Shown in pieces: positions 26,604-34,810 of a DNA stretch of 64,000 bases. This DNA comes from UBA2402 sp037139735. Its GTDB lineage: Bacteria > Planctomycetota > Phycisphaerae > Phycisphaerales > UBA1924. The translations under genes were made by a program, and so were the position numbers. Under the pieces are notes generated by a model. The model was not told where the DNA came from. It saw only the letters and a program-made list of their open reading frames with translations, and did no database searches. Position 1 is the stretch's first letter. Every line of letters starts with the position of its first letter. The stretch spans positions 9,827 through 73,826 of the forward strand of contig JBAXFU010000004.1 in the NCBI GenBank assembly GCA_037139735.1. The letters run 5' to 3'.

Positions 26604-27311
26604 TCAGGAGCGGGAGGAGGCCGCGCGGGAGGCGTGAAGCGCGGCCGTCGCGTACGGCACGCCGCTGACGAGCGTCACCGCCAAGGTGACGTACATGGTG
26701 GCGTCGATGCACAGCCGGCCCCACGTGCCGGGGCCCACCGGCGTGATGCCCAGCAGCACCAGAATCAAGGGGATCGCCCCGGCCTGCACCACCATCTTGG
26801 CCTTCCCCGACGCCTTGGCTGAGAAGTCGGCGCCCGACTGCTCCATCACCGATCGGATGGAGGTCACCAGCAGTTCGCGGCTGAGCATGAGCACGACCAT
26901 CCACGACGTCACGCCGCTCACCTGCAGCGCCGGACGCCCCGGCAGGTCCGAGCCGAACGTCGGTCCAGCCAGCATGATGAACGCGCCCATCACCAACACC
27001 TTGTCGGCGAAGGGATCCATCACCCGGCCGAACTGGCTCACCGTCTTCCAGCGTCGAGCCAAGGGTCCGTCGATGGCGTCGGTCAGGGCCGCAAGCCCGA
27101 AGAGGGCCGCGGCGACCAAGTAGGCCCACAGTGGATGGCGCGCCGAGACCACCAACTGGTTGGCGGGATAGTTCCAGACCGACAGCAGGATGAAAAAAGC
27201 CGCCGCGATCACCAGACGCGATCCCGTCAGGGCGTTGGGCACCCACCGGCGATAGTCCGTCGGCGTCTCGACGCGGAGACTCCCTTCTCCAGCGGCATGG
27301 GGTGGCGGCAC
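26604..27311 (-). CDS. pgsA: CDP-diacylglycerol-glycerol-3-phosphate 3-phosphatidyltransferase
   Basis: 235-residue membrane enzyme joining CDP-diacylglycerol and glycerol-3-phosphate into phosphatidylglycerophosphate. The CDP-alcohol phosphotransferase motif D-x2-D-G-x2-A-R-x8-G-x3-D-x3-D is complete in 'DAIDGPLARRWKTVSQFG' and 'RVMDPFADK'. About five membrane helices follow the 'WVPNALTGSRLVIAAAFFIL' opening. The start is GTG at 27311 without Shine-Dalgarno sequence; TACCAT on the reverse strand (27317-27322) lies only five bases upstream, so the message is probably leaderless. pgpA follows at once. Confidence 0.92.
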   Translation of the reverse strand: MPPPHAAGEGSLRVETPTDYRRWVPNALTGSRLVIAAAFFILLSVWNYPANQLVVSARHPLWAYLVAAALFGLAALTDAIDGPLARRWKTVSQFGRVMDPFADKVLVMGAFIMLAGPTFGSDLPGRPALQVSGVTSWMVVLMLSRELLVTSIRSVMEQSGADFSAKASGKAKMVVQAGAIPLILVLLGITPVGPGTWGRLCIDATMYVTLAVTLVSGVPYATAALHASRAASSRS

Positions 27312-27428
27312 GGCCCATGGTAGCCGATGACGCCATCGGCACTCGATGCGACTTCACGACCGAGCCCCAAGTCGAGCTCGATGGCGAACGTCACCCTGCC
27401 AGTGGTGGATCCCGGCCCTCAGCGCATC

Positions 27429-27434
27429 TACCCT
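27429..27434 (+). promoter_or_regulatory. candidate -10 of the nuoJKLMN operon
   Basis: TACCCT lies 52 bases before the nuoJ TTG start in the divergent region between pgsA and nuoJ. It matches the TACNNT hexamer found before many genes here. A purine-rich AGGGTGG lies between it and the start codon. Confidence 0.35.
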
Positions 27435-27486
27435 GCACCCAATATCGGGGCCCCCCGCCCCGTGAGCTCTTTTTCAGGGTGGCGAT

Positions 27487-28476
27487 TTGGAAACCATCAA
27501 GCAGATCATCAACCCCTACATGTTGTATGGACTATGCGTGCTGGGGGCACTGGGTGTGTGCCTCTCCCTGCCCCGTCGAGGCATCAGCCCGCAGGTCTTG
27601 GGCGCGCTCATTGCGTCCTTGGCCGGCGGCCTGCTGTTGCTTGGACTGGGCGCGACCAATCCGGCCTCGCTCCCCAACATCTACTTCTACGTCTTCTCGC
27701 TGGTTGCACTCGGTGCAGCCCTGCGGGTCATCACCCACCCCAGGCCCGTGTACGCCGCGTTGTACTTCGTCCTGACCGTCATCGCGACGGCGGGCCTGTT
27801 CCTGATCTTGTCGGCCGAGTTCATGGCGTTTGCCATGATCATCGTGTATGCCGGCGCGATCCTCATCACGTACCTGTTCGTGATCATGTTGGCCACCCAG
27901 TCGCCCCAGGAGGGCGAGATCGAAGTGCTGACCGAGTATGACACCGCCGCTCGCGAGCCGGTCGCGGCCACCGTGGTGGGCTTCCTGCTGCTGGCCATCA
28001 TGACCACCTTGGCGTTCCGCGGCTTGCCCGGCCTGAAGGTCCCGGCCCCGATCCAGTCCGATGCGTTGCTGGCCGAGATGCCCCGGAAGATCGAGCGTGC
28101 GTTGGCCGGGGAGGGCTCGCTTCCCGCCGGCGGCAAGGTGAAGCTCGACGAGAAGAATCGCGCCGTGGTCGATTGGGGCGCCCGCAAGGTCACCATCGTC
28201 GATAGCGGCGGGGCCGAGTCGCAGGCGGCGATTCCCGAAGACCTCAAGGTCTCCAATCCGGATCGGTTGGGTTTCAATCTGCTTCGCGACCACCCCGGCA
28301 CGATCGAGATCGCGGGCGTGATTTTGCTGATGGCGATGCTGGGCGCGGTGGTGCTGAGCCGCAAGCAGGTGCAGATCGACGAGGAAGCCAAGATGAAGCA
28401 GGCCCATTCGCTCGCGGCGTCCCTCGCCAAGGCGAAGATCGACAACCGCACCAGCGAAGGTGGAGGTCTGGAATGA
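27487..28476 (+). CDS. nuoJ: NADH-quinone oxidoreductase subunit J, extended
   Basis: 329-residue complex I membrane subunit, much longer than usual NuoJ (about 165-185). Residues 84-180 hold the canonical core (NPVHSAL-type start HPRPVYAALYFVLTVIATAG, 'AEFMAFAMIIVYAGAILITY', 'LFVIMLATQSP'). About 80 residues with two extra helices precede it. Between the core's last two helices there is a soluble insertion of roughly 80 residues (183-262), and a helix at 274-291 then leads into a charged tail. The TTG start has AGGGTGG upstream. The stop overlaps nuoK by ATGA. The neighbours nuoKLMN make the identity firm. Confidence 0.85.
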   Translation: METIKQIINPYMLYGLCVLGALGVCLSLPRRGISPQVLGALIASLAGGLLLLGLGATNPASLPNIYFYVFSLVALGAALRVITHPRPVYAALYFVLTVIATAGLFLILSAEFMAFAMIIVYAGAILITYLFVIMLATQSPQEGEIEVLTEYDTAAREPVAATVVGFLLLAIMTTLAFRGLPGLKVPAPIQSDALLAEMPRKIERALAGEGSLPAGGKVKLDEKNRAVVDWGARKVTIVDSGGAESQAAIPEDLKVSNPDRLGFNLLRDHPGTIEIAGVILLMAMLGAVVLSRKQVQIDEEAKMKQAHSLAASLAKAKIDNRTSEGGGLE

Positions 28477-28832
28477 CGCACGATTTGTTCTTGCTGCTGG
28501 CCCAGACCGGCTTTCCGGCCCCGATGGCGCAGGCGACGCTCGCCCACTACGTGGTCGTGTCGCTCCTGATGTTCACGATCGGCCTGATCGGCTTCCTGAC
28601 GCGGCGGAACCTGATCATCATGTTCCTGTGCACGGAACTGATGTTCCAGGCGGCCGGCATCGCGTTGGTGGCCTTCGGCCGTTTCCATCTCGACTACACC
28701 GGTCAGACCTTCGTGATCTTCGTCCTGACGGTCGCCGCGGCCGAGGCCTCGATGGCCTTGGCGCTGATCGTCCTGCTCTTCCGTCGCAAGGAGTCGCTGA
28801 GCGCGGAGGACTGGCAGGAGCTCAAGGGCTGA
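28473..28832 (+). CDS. nuoK: NADH-quinone oxidoreductase subunit K
   Basis: 119-residue three-helix complex I subunit. The core 'LAHYVVVSLLMFTIGLIGFL' and 'RRNLIIMFLCTELMFQAAGIA' contains the membrane glutamate (E in CTELM) used in proton translocation, and 'FVIFVLTVAAAEASMALALI' contains the second glutamate. It overlaps nuoJ by four bases and is followed after 62 bases by nuoL. Confidence 0.93.
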   Translation: MTHDLFLLLAQTGFPAPMAQATLAHYVVVSLLMFTIGLIGFLTRRNLIIMFLCTELMFQAAGIALVAFGRFHLDYTGQTFVIFVLTVAAAEASMALALIVLLFRRKESLSAEDWQELKG

Positions 28833-28894
28833 GAGGCCCCCGTCCGGCGACGTCGCCCCGAGTCGAATCATCCCCCTGAACAGGAACGGCCAAG

Positions 28895-31159
28895 TTGATG
28901 CACGCTACGAGCATTCTGAGCACATGGGCGGGCCTGCTGCCCGCGCAGCATGAGGCGGCCGGGGCTGCGGCCCATGCCGCGGGCGCGGTCGTGGACGGGC
29001 CGGCCTTCGCGGCCTTGGTGCCGCTGCTGCCCCTGCTGAGCTTCGTCCTCTGCGGCCTGTGCGCCGCCTTCAAGGTCCGTTCGAAGTTGCCCGCCTGGAT
29101 CACGGTGGCGTGTCTGGCGGCCTCGTTCGCGACGGTCGTCGCCACCTCGCTCGACCTGCGAGGCGCGGGGGAGGGGGCGGTGATGGTGACGCACCTCTTC
29201 GAGTGGATCAACTACTCGTGGGGCGCCGAGGCGGGTCAGCGATTCCAGGCCAACTTCGCCTTCCATCTCGATTCGCTGACGTGCCTGTGGATGCTCTTCG
29301 TGACCGGCTTGGCGACGCTGATTGCGCTCTACGCCAGCGAGTACATGAGCCACGACGTCGGCACGGGCTACTGCCGCTTCTTCGCGGCGTTCAGTCTCTT
29401 CGTCTTCTCGATGGCCTGCCTGGTGATGGGCGACAACCTCGTGCTCCTCTACCTCGGGTGGGAGGGCGTGGGACTCTGCTCGTACCTGCTGATCGGCTAC
29501 TTCTACAAGAAGCCCAGCGCGGTCGCGGCGGCGAAGAAGGCCTTCATCGTCAACCGCATCGGCGACCTCTTCCTCGCCCTTGGCATCATGCTCTGCTGGG
29601 TGCACTTCGGCAGCGTCGAGTATCGCGAGATCTTCGCCAGGCTCGGCCCTTCGCTCGACCTGCTCCGCGAGGGCAAGGTCGACCAGATCCCCGGCATCGT
29701 CCAGTTGATCCCCATGCTGCTGATGGTGGGGGCCTTCGGCAAGTCGGCCCAGTTGCCGCTCTACGTGTGGCTGCCGGACGCGATGGAAGGCCCGACGCCG
29801 GTCTCGGCCCTCATTCACGCGGCGACGATGGTCACCGCGGGCGTCTACCTGATCGCCCGCACCTACCCGCTCTTCCTCCTTTCGGAGCACGCCCTGCCCA
29901 TCGTCGGCTGGGTCGGAGCCCTGACCGCCTTGTTGGCCGCCACCATCGGCATGGCCCAGTTCGACATCAAGCGGATCATGGCGTATTCGACCGTGAGCCA
30001 GCTCGGCTACATGTTCTGCGGGTTGTCCGTGCTCGGCAGCGTCGGTGCGGCGGCCCACGTCTTCACGCACGCCTTCTTCAAGGCCATGCTCTTCCTTTCG
30101 TGCGGCGCGGTCATGCACGGCTTTGCGGGCCAACTCGACCTCCGCAAGCTCTCGGGCGTGGCCTTCATGAAGGGGTGGGGCGTCGTCGGCTTGGCGATGT
30201 TCGTCGGGTGCCTCAACCTCGCGGGCTTCCCCGTGATCACCGCGGGCTACTGGTCGAAGGACATGATCCTGGGCGACGCCTTTGCCACCCCGGGCATGCA
30301 GCCCATCGGCTGGATCCTCCTGCTCACGGCCGGTCTCACGGCCTACTACACCTTCCGCGTCTTCTTCCGGGTCTTCGTCGGTCCCAAGCACTGCGAGCCT
30401 GGCGACGAACTGCATGCCCACGACGATCACGGCCATGGCCACGGCGACGCCCATGGGGACGGGCATGGGCATGGGGACGGGCATGGGGATCACGGCCACA
30501 AGGCCGATGCGGGCCACGCCGCGGCTCACGCGGACTTCCACCCCCACGCCCCCGGCTGGGCCATCAATCTCGTGCTTGGCGTCCTCGCCATCGCCGCCTT
30601 CGCCGCGATCATCCCGCTGAAGATCGGCGGGGAACACGGCGGCTGGCTCGCCTCGATGGTCGACGGATCGAGCGCCAAGTACCTGGGCGTCGCCGCGTCC
30701 CAGGCGGCCCACGGCGGGCACGGCGAGGGCCACGCCCACGCCACGTTCTTCGGCTATGACGCCCACAAGGCGATGATGATCGTCTCGGGCGTCGTCGGCT
30801 TCATCGGCATCTTCATCGCCTACTTGCTGCATTACGCCGGGCGAACCACGGCCGCCACGTCCAAGGCGGATTCGCTCCTGCCGGCCTTCGGTCCCCTCGC
30901 CACCGCCGCGCAGCACAAGTGGTACGTCGACGAAATCTACGACCTGCTGATCGTCAAGCCGCTGTGGGTCGTCTCCAACATCTTCGCGCTGATCGACAAG
31001 TACGTCGTGGACGGGCTGGTCGACTTCCTCGGCTGGCTGCCTCGCTTCATCGGCCGCTCGCTGCGTCCCAGCCAAGGGGGCGAACTTCACGGGTACGCCA
31101 TCGGCATGGCCGGCGGCATCGCGGTCCTCGTCCTCATCGTGCTGCTGGTGACCTTCTAA
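28895..31159 (+). CDS. nuoL: NADH-quinone oxidoreductase subunit L, with His-rich loop
   Basis: 754-residue antiporter-like proton-pumping subunit of complex I. The Mrp-antiporter core has 'YLGWEGVGLCSYLLIGYF', 'FGKSAQLPLYVWLPDAMEGP' then 'TPVSALIHAATMVTAGVYL', and 'DIKRIMAYSTVSQLGYM'. A histidine-rich segment of about 50 residues (506-555: HAHDDHGHGHGDAHGDGHG and so on) sits in a loop of the C-terminal third, just before the long-helix end region. The N-terminus has an alanine-rich segment with extra histidines. In operon with nuoJKMN; nuoM follows after 13 bases. Confidence 0.93.
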   Translation: MMHATSILSTWAGLLPAQHEAAGAAAHAAGAVVDGPAFAALVPLLPLLSFVLCGLCAAFKVRSKLPAWITVACLAASFATVVATSLDLRGAGEGAVMVTHLFEWINYSWGAEAGQRFQANFAFHLDSLTCLWMLFVTGLATLIALYASEYMSHDVGTGYCRFFAAFSLFVFSMACLVMGDNLVLLYLGWEGVGLCSYLLIGYFYKKPSAVAAAKKAFIVNRIGDLFLALGIMLCWVHFGSVEYREIFARLGPSLDLLREGKVDQIPGIVQLIPMLLMVGAFGKSAQLPLYVWLPDAMEGPTPVSALIHAATMVTAGVYLIARTYPLFLLSEHALPIVGWVGALTALLAATIGMAQFDIKRIMAYSTVSQLGYMFCGLSVLGSVGAAAHVFTHAFFKAMLFLSCGAVMHGFAGQLDLRKLSGVAFMKGWGVVGLAMFVGCLNLAGFPVITAGYWSKDMILGDAFATPGMQPIGWILLLTAGLTAYYTFRVFFRVFVGPKHCEPGDELHAHDDHGHGHGDAHGDGHGHGDGHGDHGHKADAGHAAAHADFHPHAPGWAINLVLGVLAIAAFAAIIPLKIGGEHGGWLASMVDGSSAKYLGVAASQAAHGGHGEGHAHATFFGYDAHKAMMIVSGVVGFIGIFIAYLLHYAGRTTAATSKADSLLPAFGPLATAAQHKWYVDEIYDLLIVKPLWVVSNIFALIDKYVVDGLVDFLGWLPRFIGRSLRPSQGGELHGYAIGMAGGIAVLVLIVLLVTF

Positions 31160-31172
31160 GGGCCACTCCCTC

Positions 31173-33050
31173 ATGATTCTCCTCTCTCTCATTCTGATCC
31201 CTCTGCTCTTCGCGGCGCTGCTGGCCCTTGCGCCCGCCGCCCAAGCGAGGTCGTTCGCGTTCCTGGGCATGCTGACGAGCTCCGCCGCGGCCGTGCTCGC
31301 GATGCTCCGCTTCGACTGGAGCAACGGGGCGGTCTTCGCCAACGAGAAGTCCTTCGGCTGGCTGAGCGAGTTGGGCATCCAGCTCAGCGTCGGCGCCGAC
31401 TCGGTCTCGATGCTGATGATCGCCCTGACGGCCTTGCTGGGCCCGATCTGCGTGGCGGCGTCCACGACGGCGGTCACCGAGCGTCACCGCACCTTCTTCG
31501 GCTGGCTGCTGGTGCTGCAGGCCGCGATGTACGGCGTCTTCATCGCCCGCGACCTCGTCCTTTTCTACATCTGTTTCGAGTTCACGCTCGTGCCGATGTT
31601 CGTGCTCATCAGCGTCTTCGGATCGACCAACCGCAAGCACGCGTCCGTTAAGTTCTTCCTCTACACCTTCACCGGCTCGGTGATCGCCCTGGCGGGTCTG
31701 GTCTACGTCGCCAAGTTCAACGCGCAGTTGCCCGTCAACGCGAGCCGCGAATCGCTGGCGGCGTTGATGCAGGCCGGCGGCACCGCGGCTCCCGGCCCGG
31801 GCGTCTGGACGTTCGACATCGAGACGCTCGCCCGCGCCGCCCGTCGCATGTCGAGTTCGGAGCAGGCGTGGGTGCTGCTGGCGCTGATGGCCGGCTTTGC
31901 CGTCAAGGTGCCCCTCTTCCCCGTGCACACGTGGCTGCCCCTGGCCCACACCGAGGCGCCCACGGCCGGTTCGGTCATGCTGGCCGGCGTCCTGCTCAAG
32001 CTGGGCACCTACGGCATCTTCCGGTTCGCGATCCCCTTCGTGCCCGCCGCGTTCAGCGAATACGCCCCCCTCATCGCGCAGCTCTGCATCGTGGGCATCC
32101 TCTACGGCGGCCTCATCTGCTGGGTGCAGACCGACGTCAAGAAGCTCGTGGCCTACTCCTCGGTGGCGCACCTTGGGTTCTGCGTGCTCGGGCTCGCCGC
32201 GACCAACACCACGGGCGTGAGCGGCTCGATCCTCTACATGATCAACCACGGTCTGTCGACCGGCGCGCTCTTCCTTTGCATCGGCATGGTGTACGAGCGC
32301 TACCACACCCGCTCCATGAAGGAGTTGGGCGGGTTGGCGGCCAAGATGCCCGTCTGGTCCACCTTCATGGTCTTCTTCGCCATGGCGTCCGTGGGCTTGC
32401 CCGGACTCAACGGCTTCGTGAGCGAGTTCATGTGCCTCTTGGCCGCCTTCCAGGCGAGCAGCGCGTGGGGCAGCAGCACCACGATGGTCAACGGAGCGAT
32501 GGATGCCGGGCTGTGGGGCTCGGCCGGCGCATCGACCATCGGAGCCACGCACGGCGGCTTGGGCCCGTGGTACGCGGCCATCGCCGGCATTGGCATGATC
32601 GTCGCGGCCATGTACCTGCTGCTCATGGTCGGTCGAGTCGTCTGGGGACCGCTGGTCGAGCCGCATGGCCACGGCGGGCATGGTCACGGCGGGCATGGTC
32701 ACGTCGGGCATGGTCACGTCGGGCATGGTCACGGCGGGCACGGGGCCGATCACCATGACCACCATGTCGACGCTCACGGTCCGCTCCCGGCGGACCTGAC
32801 CACCCGCGAGATCGCCGTCTTGGCTCCGTTGGCCATCTTGTGCCTGGTGCTGGGCGTCTATCCCAAGCTCCTGCTCTCGCCCCTCGAAGGGCCCGTGAAC
32901 CAGACGGTGCAACTCATCGACTCGGCCCGATCCATGGGCCTGCAACTCGACGCGCCCGCCCACACGACCACGCCCGCGACCACGCCCGCGACCATGCCCG
33001 CGACCATGCCCGCTCATGGCGGTGCGCCGACCCAGGGACACGCCCAATGA
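31173..33050 (+). CDS. nuoM: NADH-quinone oxidoreductase subunit M, with His-rich loop
   Basis: 625-residue proton-pumping subunit of complex I. Conserved parts: 'FYICFEFTLVPMFVLISVFG' with the membrane glutamate, 'AVKVPLFPVHTWLPLAHTEA'-type segment 'FAVKVPLFPVHTWLP' and 'APTAGSVMLAGVLLKLGTYG', 'DVKKLVAYSSVAHLGFCVLG'. A histidine/glycine-rich loop (about 497-537) is encoded by five 15-base repeats. The C-terminus ends in a Thr/Pro/Ala-rich tail with further histidines. The stop overlaps nuoN by four bases (ATGA). Confidence 0.93.
   Translation: MILLSLILIPLLFAALLALAPAAQARSFAFLGMLTSSAAAVLAMLRFDWSNGAVFANEKSFGWLSELGIQLSVGADSVSMLMIALTALLGPICVAASTTAVTERHRTFFGWLLVLQAAMYGVFIARDLVLFYICFEFTLVPMFVLISVFGSTNRKHASVKFFLYTFTGSVIALAGLVYVAKFNAQLPVNASRESLAALMQAGGTAAPGPGVWTFDIETLARAARRMSSSEQAWVLLALMAGFAVKVPLFPVHTWLPLAHTEAPTAGSVMLAGVLLKLGTYGIFRFAIPFVPAAFSEYAPLIAQLCIVGILYGGLICWVQTDVKKLVAYSSVAHLGFCVLGLAATNTTGVSGSILYMINHGLSTGALFLCIGMVYERYHTRSMKELGGLAAKMPVWSTFMVFFAMASVGLPGLNGFVSEFMCLLAAFQASSAWGSSTTMVNGAMDAGLWGSAGASTIGATHGGLGPWYAAIAGIGMIVAAMYLLLMVGRVVWGPLVEPHGHGGHGHGGHGHVGHGHVGHGHGGHGADHHDHHVDAHGPLPADLTTREIAVLAPLAILCLVLGVYPKLLLSPLEGPVNQTVQLIDSARSMGLQLDAPAHTTTPATTPATMPATMPAHGGAPTQGHAQ
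32664..32738 (+). repeat. five 15-base tandem repeats in nuoM
   Basis: Five copies of CATGG(T/C)CACG(G/T)CGGG, one after another, coding for (His-Gly-His-Gly/Val-Gly) units. The unit is a multiple of three, so copy-number change would keep the frame. Copies 1-5 differ only at one or two bases, indicating recent expansion. Confidence 0.93.
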
Positions 33051-34720
33051 CCGAACGTCTTGCCTATCTCTGGCCCGAGATCGCCCTCTTCATTGCCACG
33101 TGCGTGGTGATGGTGCTGGGTCTCTCCCGCACCTACGCGACCCGCAAGGCCACCGCCACCATCGCCGCCTTGGGCACGTTCGCTTCGGCCGTGCTCGCGT
33201 TCCTGACCACGCCCGACGGGGGCGAGATCCAGGCCGCCGCGGGGCAGCTCTACCTCGCGTCGATGGTGCCCTATGCCAAGACGCTGATCGGCGCGGTGGC
33301 CACGTTGATCCTGCTCTCGATGGCCGGGACCGTCGATCGCGCCGAGGAGGCCGATATCGCCCGCGGGGTGCGAACGTTCGATCCGCTCCGCAGCAACCGA
33401 GCCGAGTTCTACGCCTTCTACCTCTTCTCCATCACCGGCCTCATGCTCTGCGCCGACGCCGATGACCTGATCTGGCTCTTCCTGGCCCTCGAACTCACCA
33501 GCCTGCCCACCTATATCATGGTGGCGATCTCCACGGCCCGCAATCGGGGTCGCGAGGCGGGCGTCAAGTACTTCTTCCTCGGCGCCATGGGCGCGGCCGT
33601 CTTCCTCTACGGATTCGCCCTGATCTACGGGGCGGTCGGCTCCACCAACCTCAACCAGATCGCGGTCGCCTTCGCCACGCAGGGCGTCAGCTCGTTGGGC
33701 ATGGTCGGCGTCATGCTCGCCATCGTGGGCATCTGCTTCAAGATCGCCGCCGTCCCGATGCACTTCTACACGCCCGACGTGTACGAGGGCGCCGCGCCGC
33801 AGGTCTCCGGCTTCCTCGCCTTCGTGCCCAAGACGGCGGGGTTCCTCTCCATCCTGCTCATCTGCGGCGCGGTGGGTTGGAACTACGTCATCCCCGTCCG
33901 AGGCGGCGACCCGCTCGCCACCGTCATGCCCTCGCCTGAAGGCACGCAGCTTCCCGAGGTCCTGCGTCTGACCCTCTGGGTCATCGCCGCCCTCACCATG
34001 ACCGTCGGCAACGTGCTGGCCCTGCTGCAAACCTCGGTCAAGCGGATGCTCGCCTACTCGTCGATCGCGCACTCGGGCTACATGCTCGTGGGCGTCATCG
34101 TCGGTCCCGGCATCGCCTCCGACTCCTTCAGCGGCAACGGGATCGCGGCGGTCCTCTTCTACCTGCTCAGCTACGGCGTCATGAATGCCGGCGTCTTCGC
34201 CGTGCTCGCCGCCCTGGAGCGGGCCCCCGGTCGCGACGGCGAAGCCCGCGAAATCGAGACCATCAGCGACCTCAAGGGACTCTGCCGCACGCATCCGATG
34301 CTCGGCTGGCCGATGGTGATCTGCTCCCTGAGTCTGCTGGGTCTGCCTCCGTTGCTGGGCTTCTTCGGCAAGTTGCCCCTCTTCACCGCCGCCATCCGCG
34401 CGGGGGAGATTCCGCTCGTGCTGGTGCTGGGCGTCAACTCCGCGATCGCCGCGTGCTACTACCTCAGGCTGGCCTTCGCGCCGCTGACCGAGGTCGCGGA
34501 CGATGCCGACGGCGATCCCATCGTCGTCGCTCCCTTCCGCTCGCGAGCCGCGGCGGCCATCATCTCCTGCCTGCTTGTCATCGGCTTGGCCCTCGGCGGC
34601 AACGTGCTGATGCAGGGGGCTCGCACCGCCGCGAGCTACACCGAAGCGGCGGCCCTCAAGTCGCGGGTGCACCAAGCCGCGGATGCGGCGATGGCGCCTC
34701 GCGGCGTCGCGTCGCAGTGA
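33047..34720 (+). CDS. nuoN: NADH-quinone oxidoreductase subunit N
   Basis: 557-residue third antiporter-like subunit of complex I. Recognisable segments are 'LIWLFLALELTSLPTYIMVA' with the key glutamate, 'GVKYFFLGAMGAAVFLYGFA', 'FKIAAVPMHFYTPDVYEGAA', 'TSVKRMLAYSSIAHSGYMLV' and 'SLLGLPPLLGFFGKLPLF'. The start is the ATG at 33047 overlapping nuoM; an earlier in-frame start would lie inside nuoM. It is the last gene of the operon, followed by 90 bases and then a convergent gene. Confidence 0.93.
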   Translation: MTERLAYLWPEIALFIATCVVMVLGLSRTYATRKATATIAALGTFASAVLAFLTTPDGGEIQAAAGQLYLASMVPYAKTLIGAVATLILLSMAGTVDRAEEADIARGVRTFDPLRSNRAEFYAFYLFSITGLMLCADADDLIWLFLALELTSLPTYIMVAISTARNRGREAGVKYFFLGAMGAAVFLYGFALIYGAVGSTNLNQIAVAFATQGVSSLGMVGVMLAIVGICFKIAAVPMHFYTPDVYEGAAPQVSGFLAFVPKTAGFLSILLICGAVGWNYVIPVRGGDPLATVMPSPEGTQLPEVLRLTLWVIAALTMTVGNVLALLQTSVKRMLAYSSIAHSGYMLVGVIVGPGIASDSFSGNGIAAVLFYLLSYGVMNAGVFAVLAALERAPGRDGEAREIETISDLKGLCRTHPMLGWPMVICSLSLLGLPPLLGFFGKLPLFTAAIRAGEIPLVLVLGVNSAIAACYYLRLAFAPLTEVADDADGDPIVVAPFRSRAAAAIISCLLVIGLALGGNVLMQGARTAASYTEAAALKSRVHQAADAAMAPRGVASQ

Positions 34721-34810
34721 CGGGCGGCTGGCGCGGCGAGTGTCGGGCGATCGGCCGCTTGTCGGTCAATGGAGGCGACACGGTCTCCGGCGGCTGAGCG
34801 TCGTCGGCGA

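Noticed and set aside
32664..32738. Short direct repeats resembling a CRISPR array
   Set aside because: Units are 15 bases, contiguous, without spacers, and lie in frame inside nuoM.
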